A DNA stretch of 64,000 nt from NCBI GenBank assembly GCA_907165135.1, contig OU015566.1, forward strand, positions 11,454,157-11,518,156. Direction: 5' to 3'. Position 1 is the first letter of the stretch, and every line of letters starts with the position of its first letter. The DNA is from Oikopleura dioica (lineage: Eukaryota; Chordata; Appendicularia; Copelata; Oikopleuridae). Below the pieces are notes generated by a model that was given only the letters and a program-made list of their open reading frames with translations, searched no databases and was not told the DNA's origin. The position numbers and the translations under genes were made by a program. This document shows, piece after piece, positions 57,728 through 64,000 of this stretch.

Positions 57728-60700
57728 TCAACAGCTGTGGACATTTTCCTGACCTCGAAGCATGAAAGAATTCATTACTGAAAGACAAAAAAGTTGTTTT
57801 TGATTGACCGTTTATCAATATAAATAAATTAACATTGCCAGAAAATTAAAACTTTGCTCGTCTAAAATTGCTTATTTCGCGGCTATTCTAGACACCAGTC
57901 TCTTGTATTTTACAAGGCTTGTTGACCTAGAAACGACTCGCTCTTGTTCGAAGTAGAAATGAAAAACATAAGGCGAACATGCTTTTGAATAAGTCTCTGA
58001 AATTAACTCCAAAAAAAAAAACGAAAATCTAGATAAGCAGGGAAGGAGACGAGTTTGATCCTTGATGAGTTGAAGCATTCAACCTGTGAATGTTTTGATA
58101 AGAAACTGTATATAGTCACGAGAAACTAGACCCAATCCACAATGCTAATAAGCAATCCAAATTCTGGTGAAATTCTGACTTTATTCCTCACGTGTGCTAA
58201 TATTTCTAGTCCCTTTTCTTGTGGCTGTCCTTGGAATTCTCGGTCGAGGGGGCATTATCTTCTTTCCTAGCAAAATTTTACAACTGGTAGCGGACGAGTC
58301 TCACGTGTTTCTTTCAGGTCTTGTTCGAAGTTCAAACTTTTTGTGTAGAGTTTTATCGTGTTCAAAAAGGTTTTTGAAACAGTGGCATTTTCTGCGAGAT
58401 TATAAGTTAGCTCAGGGTCGCGCGATTTCACAAGTGTCGGGCAGCAACTAACGAGGTTCACGTGTAGTACTTGAAAACTGATCAAATGCGAAATTTTTTT
58501 CGTGAAAACGTTTTCCAGTTTCGAAGAGAGCGCTTTTCGTCAAGAGGCTCAATTTGAATAAAATAAGGATTTTTGCACTTGACGAAATTAATCGAGGCTC
58601 TTGAGGATAAATCGATGATCGGGGCTGGAAACGATAACCTGGCCGAAATGACTTAAAATTCATTTAAAATATCGTAAATAATTTTTATAAAAGCAATATT
58701 TTTATCGGAAAATTTTAAATTAAGCTCAATAAAGTTGTGAAGATACCTGATTTATCTATTATGAATTTCAGATCAAAGAAAGTGAAGCTTTTCTCTAAGA
58801 ACTGTTACGATGAAAATTAATGCGTAGCACGTTTCTAATTTTGGCCCAGCTGCTCATTTCTTTTTTCAAGCGGATCAGCAATTTCAGCTGATTCAATCAC
58901 AAGTCCCAGATTTGTCATAACAAGAGTAGTCTCAGATGATAAGACCGTTTGAGATCTCCCATTCTAGCGTCTGAAATGTAGACATTTTCAAATCGTTCAT
59001 GCTTCACACTTAGGATAATATTTAGCCTTCTGTAAAAACGAAAGTTCATTTCGTTTTCTAGTGTTTGGCTCCACCTTGGAATGTCACGAAGCTCACCGAC
59101 TAAAGTGCCAAAGATTAAGGGCAATTATCAGCTTTTAGAAATCATTTTCGGCTTATCGTTCGGATCTAAAACTTACAATTATGTAAGACGTACCTGTCAG
59201 CGTGTTTATTGGCCAGCGTCTGTAACCAAGTTTAAGTTTCGGAGGGACTCATCCTCAAAGCAATTTGTTCAAATATAATGTCAACTTCAACTTCTTCATA
59301 AGACGGTCTTAAATTTATGCATGACACGAAAATTGCTGTTTATTATATTACTAGAAATCTCATCATTTCGGTGACATCGCGGAAGAAAAGCAAGAAGAAA
59401 ATTCGTATTTTTCGAGGAATATTACGATCGATGCAGTTTCTCACTTTCGCCAAAGGAAATATTATAACCAACGGAGCAGATTTGGTGTGCGCGGAGAACC
59501 ACAGAAATTTCGCACAGCTTTGGGCCACGAAGTTATGGCAATTTACCACAAAGCTTCGTATCCCTAAAGTGCCAATGTTTGAAGATGACCCTGTTGTTAG
59601 TCAGAGATCAGCTGCGTAAGGGAAACTTTGAATTTTAAGTCCAAAAGAGTAATAGAAGAGAGAGGTTATTAGTTTTTCCTCGTCGCTTATTTCTCGTCCA
59701 AACAGACGGGCACTTGGATTTATAAGTTCAATTCCAGAATCCAGCAGCATCACCTTGCGGAAATTCCAATCATATTGGTCTTTTTAAGATAGTAAAACAT
59801 CGACGTAGCTTATCATTGTTCTCGATATACAGTGGCTCTTTTTATTCAATCAAAGAGTTCAAGTTTCAAGCATCCATGGTCAATTTTTGCATTTCATTTT
59901 TCTAGGGAAGATCAATTCTTGGATAAACTTGAGATGAAAAAACAGCTTCTAACGGATTGCTTCGTTTTGGAACGGAAGGACGCCGGACCTTCAACCTTTC
60001 TTTGACTTATCGCGCCGTTTTTAAGCACCAGCAGTATGCAATTAGCCCTCAATCTCAGACGAGCGTTGCCACAAACGTGTTTTCAGCTACTCGTCACTGG
60101 GAAACAACTTGTTTCTTCGACTTGGTACCTCGATTGTAGTACTCTTTTTCGATTTCCGAAGAATCGTTTATAGTCTATCGTTTATATATTATAGACTTGT
60201 CTACTAGACAATGTCTGCTCAAGCATATTTATCGGCGATGAATTATCGCTTATTATTTAGAGCACATTATTCAGCCACTAGACAGTTATTTTCGCATTGC
60301 AACTAAATTCCTTGTTGAATTTTTTACGGCACTTGGCCTAGATATCATGAAAGCCTTTTCTCGATCATTTTTCGTGTTACAATTTGTTAACGGTAGACAG
60401 GTAAGCAAAACAAGCAGGCCGTCCTAGCAATTTTATACGCGTCGGCACTTCAGATTTATAGAATTTTGAAAAGAACAGCTCACCTGATAATGAAAAGTTG
60501 CTTTTTCGAGAACCGATATGACAAGTTTTGCCGTGAAAATGTCATCAGAGCGAGGCAGGGCGAAAAGAAAGCAGGAAGTGATTCCAAAACTGCGGCTGAT
60601 TTATCTTACCTCTTACTGACTCGAGTCGCTGTACGGTAGTTAGAAAGTTCCCTGAATAAACTTTGAAGCGTGTCATCCAAAAACATGCCAGCTCTTCAAA

Positions 60701-62106
60701 TCTGAAAGTTGTCTGGACTAACCTAGTCTACGTAAACTGCCAGCGGATTATTCAAAATGAGGTTTTGCTCATCCGATGAAGAAGACCAGAAACACACGCT
60801 GAGTTGTGTACCCACAGATGGGATGAGTCAGGATTTTAAGAATTAATGCTTTAGAAAATTGCTAATCTGAAGACAACGTAACATGTTTTGCGTTAAATAA
60901 AAGGGTTGAACAACGTTTATGTATCCTAAAAACACGAATTTCTAGATTAGTCCTAAAAAAACTTTTGCAAAAGTCATCGCGGAAAACATTTTAGAACGTA
61001 GAATTTGTCAAACCAAAATAATTAATTCAAACAATAAAAAGATATCGATGATATTTTTAATAAGCAAACAATAGCTAATTTTCAGAATATTATTAATATC
61101 TAATCGGCCACTCTTTAGGTCAACCTATAAATTTGTAGTGAAAATAGCAACGGTCCTTCGGGGTCCCAGAATCGAGTCATTTAACATGTAAATGGAACTG
61201 GGAATTTCAAGTTTGAGTCTAACATGAATTATCTCTATTTGTACAAATTGTACATTATGTACATATCTTGATCTTCATAAATGCGCACCTTTGAAATAAT
61301 TCTTTGAAGATCGAAAAATATTTTGAAATTTTTGAACCTTGACTGACATCTTGACATTTTTGGCGATACAGCTTTTAGCGACATCCAGAAGGAGAAGAGT
61401 TGATTAAGAAAACATAGTTACGTATGGCGAAATTCCACTGAGGTAGGAAAGCGCTTAATTGAGGCTTGTCTGAGGTTTCAAATTTTATTCACGAAATGGT
61501 CTTGCCCAACCTGGAGATGGTTTAGAGCTGATGAGGTGCGTTTTTACAAAGTGATGAGGTGTTCCCTTGCTGAAGTTGAAGAGCTGCAGAGTCTGAATGC
61601 GCCTATGAACCTTTAATGTCTGATATACGAAAAGGTATGTTCCAAAGCTTCTAGAACGTATTTAGTTACGTAACTGCTGAATTGATTGGTTGTTCAGTTG
61701 AATAGTTTTTACGGAAGAGAATCTTCATCAGAACTGTACTTTATTTCCAAAAAATTATGCATTATTTATCAAATTTTGCTGCAGTTAATTTTTGTTTTCT
61801 TCTGTGAATAGGCCTGGGAATTGCATGAAAAGTTCGCCTCTTATCAAATTTGATAGAGAACGAGTGTGAGAGTTCGCGAGTTGAAAAGAGCGATATCGTG
61901 CGATTTTCCGGCGGGCTTGCACATGATGCGATACTCCGGGCGACCGTTTGTTTGATCTTTCTTTGAATCATCGTATTCGAGTTAACCTCAAGTAACTTCC
62001 ACGCAGAGAGATAGAGAAAGAAAGAGACCCGCATTTTTCTACTTCTCTGAAATTTTCTGAGAACTTTTTAAACGCAAACTCTATCTTTCAGAACTAAAAA
62101 AAAACA
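57728..62106. other. Gene-poor AT-rich region
   Basis: AATAAA at about 57821 serves the gene upstream. Two + strand open stretches (59317-59619; about 59951-60139, the latter after an AACAG acceptor and ending FFDLVPRL) could be exons or remnants; neither is recognised and they do not join convincingly. Nothing else is supported. Confidence 0.35.
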
Positions 62107-62635
62107 ATGACTGAGAAAGTAATCGAAACAAGATTCAAGGACCCGCCAGCGAAGGAAAGAGCCACGAGCCAGACCCCCCGTGTCAGAGCTTACACGATCC
62201 ATGATATTCGCCTTCAAACCGGCCCTGTTGATAACAGGTTACTATTTTTTGGATGTTTATCCGAAAATTCTTCTCAGAATGAATATCTTTATCGCCGTTT
62301 TTAACCCGTTTTTTAAGGATTCCGATCAACCAAAAGTGCCACGAACAGATTCCCGAAGGCTCCTGTACAGAAGGCCAGTTCCGAAAACGCTCCGTTTCAT
62401 TTTACGGCGGTGCGAGACCAGCAATTCGGTAAGAGAGACTGGCGCTGACCTCGAAGTAAACTCAGTAGTCGGGACGTGCCCGTGCTCGAATTACTGAGCA
62501 AGCAAGTTCAAAATTGACTCTTTTTTTCTTCTAATTTTTCTTTTCAGACGGGGGCAAACAAGCGAGAAACCAACGCCCAGAATGATTCAGAAAGCCTCTA
62601 ACTTTACTGTGCGCGAAAATGCCGAATACAGTTAG
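62107..62635 (+). CDS. Small uncharacterised basic protein
   Basis: Exons 62107-62237, 62318-62428 and 62548-62635, GT-AG with matching phases (ag|g, cg|a); 109 aa. Starts 'MTEKVIETRFKDPPAKERAT', has 'YTIHDIRLQTGPVDN' and 'KCHEQIPEGSCTEGQFRK', and ends 'FTVRENAEYS'. No signal peptide, membrane helix or known domain; rich in Arg/Pro/Thr. 'AAAAAAACA' directly precedes the ATG. The clean three-exon structure supports a real gene. Confidence 0.5.
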
Positions 62636-64000
62636 ATTACGTAAGCACAAAAAGTAGTCTTTTTGGAGCATCTCCAGCGCGTGTTTCTTTCCTACCACAT
62701 CGGCCTTACACTGAACTAAAACCTCTGTTCGACCATAATCGCGTAGCTTTTATAGTAAGTCAAAAAGACTTACATAAAACGGGCAGTTTCTAAACTTGGC
62801 GAAAAAGTTCCATGAACATTTTCTTTTCACGAGTAATCTTTGATGCAACTTGTCGAAAATTCTGCATATCTTCATCTTTCGCGTTTTTTTTTTGCCAACA
62901 TATTATCTGGCTTTTCCGCAATTTGGAGTACACACTACTTGACCGAAAAAATATCAAACTGTGCATGTAATGCCTTATTACTAATAATAAGTTATTAGTC
63001 AAGTGAGATTGTAAATATATGGTGAGCAATAGTGTAAGTGTAATTATGATTACGAAAAAGTAGGAGAGTGGACACGTTTTCAACAGAATTCGTGATGTAA
63101 AGTCTAAATTTTGGTTTGAAACATTTTTTTTTGTAGTTTTTGAGAAATAAAGTACGCAAGTCTGTTATTACTAATAACTTTTTTACTCATGTAACAGTAT
63201 TTTTCCATAAACTAATCGGGGATTAGCCCTTGATTCATTTAAAACGAACTGCTTTCTCAAAGCGCAAAGTTGGATTCATCGTTAATTTTTTTATTTTCTT
63301 ACATCACATCACATATTTTACTGAAAACATCAAGCTATCTCAGCGGAAATTGAAGAAAAAACCCAACGTTTCAGAAAATACCACGTCCCTAAAGAAAGCG
63401 CAAGTTTGGGACTTATACAATAGAATTAAATTCCACGGGTGTTTCGTTGTGGAACTTCCATTACTGTACACTTGTTTCGGCTCAAAAGCGGTAATGCAAT
63501 TTTGCCACGGAGGGAATACACACGTAAGCTTTATCTCCTTTTCTAGGGCTTAAGGTAGACACTTAAGGTTTCAGATGAACCTGTCGGAAGATTAGGCAAT
63601 ATGCTAGAATTCGGTTTTATCGCGAATGTGGTCGGGAAATGAGGTTAGTGCGTGTGGGAAACCAAGAACTATCGAAGAGTTCGATTAACTTATCGATTCA
63701 TTAGAAATTATGAGAAATGCGGGTTTCTTTCTCTATAGAAGCGCACTACCATCCAGTGGTGCTTCTACTAAGGGTGTCAGTCGCATAAAGATGAAACAAA
63801 ATTTTTGAACTCGAAAGAACCCTCAAGTCCACCGATGATGAACAGATAATGATCTCTAAGAGTCGCCACTCACCTGGGATGTTGGAAGATCAACCCTCAG
63901 TAATTAGAGTCACTGGCAAGTGGTTCGCTACTGGTTTTTCCATCAATAGCTGTCAGCAAAGAAAAGGGATTTAAGAACGGGAAACAAGTGCCAAGTTTGA
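62636..64000. other. Intergenic to window end
   Basis: AT-rich. A 107-codon + strand frame (63230-63553) contains 'WDLYNRIKFHGCFVVELPLL', is unrecognised and lacks a clear start. No gene is supported. Confidence 0.35.

Noticed and set aside
59317-60139. Possible gene from two + strand frames
   Set aside because: The stretches do not join in frame with clear splice sites and match no family; kept only as a note in the region entry.

Overview
The window is nuclear DNA of a very compact animal genome. The closest fit is an appendicularian (larvacean) tunicate such as Oikopleura. The evidence is: introns mostly of 34-130 bp, genes packed a few hundred bp apart on both strands, chordate-type orthologues (MSL3, ERC/ELKS, UBXN6, MED30, SUGT1, SGPP, DHRS1, RAB5), a cellulase-type locus (CBM2-like and GH9-like exons), and at least three introns that keep the reading frame only if they begin with GA instead of GT. 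The species is inferred; the gene families are read directly from translated, hand-spliced exons.

Layout. 1-5.9 kb (+): two CBM2-like modules, then a GH9 endoglucanase-like gene that appears to lack its catalytic residues and carries a small membrane-protein gene nested antisense in its largest intron. 6.4-7.6 kb (+): DHRS1-like reductase. 8.1-9.3 kb (-): RAB5. 10.8-11.3 kb (-): a small protein with two ubiquitin-interacting motifs. 12.2-18.3 kb: two hAT-type MITEs with perfect 8-bp target duplications and a long fold-back repeat, around a ten-exon IFI44-like GTPase gene (-). 19.2-19.6 kb (-): a tiny single-pass membrane protein. 20.9-21.9 kb (-): a poorly resolved membrane-protein gene. 22.1-24.3 kb (+): a large secreted protein ending in an sPLA2-like domain. 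24.6-26.5 kb (-): a secreted low-complexity protein. 27.8-30.0 kb (+): a ubiquitin-like-domain protein. 33.3-34.3 kb (+): a type I membrane protein.

34.7-48.1 kb is a same-strand run: MSL3, ERC, UBXN6, PSMG3-like, three tandem MED30 paralogues and a PC-esterase (PCED1) gene. A tRNA-Thr gene sits in an MSL3 intron and three tRNA-Pro copies sit in one ERC intron. The run continues with RPL36A, RPS27, SUGT1, SGPP and two small genes with mitochondrial-type presequences (48.4-57.7 kb). Beyond 57.7 kb the sequence is AT-rich and sparse, with one small three-exon gene at 62.1-62.6 kb.

Functional themes are transcription and chromatin (MED30 x3, MSL3), ubiquitin and chaperone factors (UBXN6, PSMG3, SUGT1, UIM and UBL proteins), vesicle traffic (RAB5, ERC), lipid signalling (SGPP, PCED1), translation (RPL36A, RPS27, tRNAs) and secreted extracellular-matrix or cellulose-related proteins. 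The most notable observations are the MED30 triplication, a GH9 protein without its catalytic motifs, an identical 116-bp GC-rich sequence present twice in one intron, a shared hairpin with a conserved internal loop in the introns of two adjacent ribosomal-protein genes, loss of zinc ligands in RPL36A, and the GA-AG introns.
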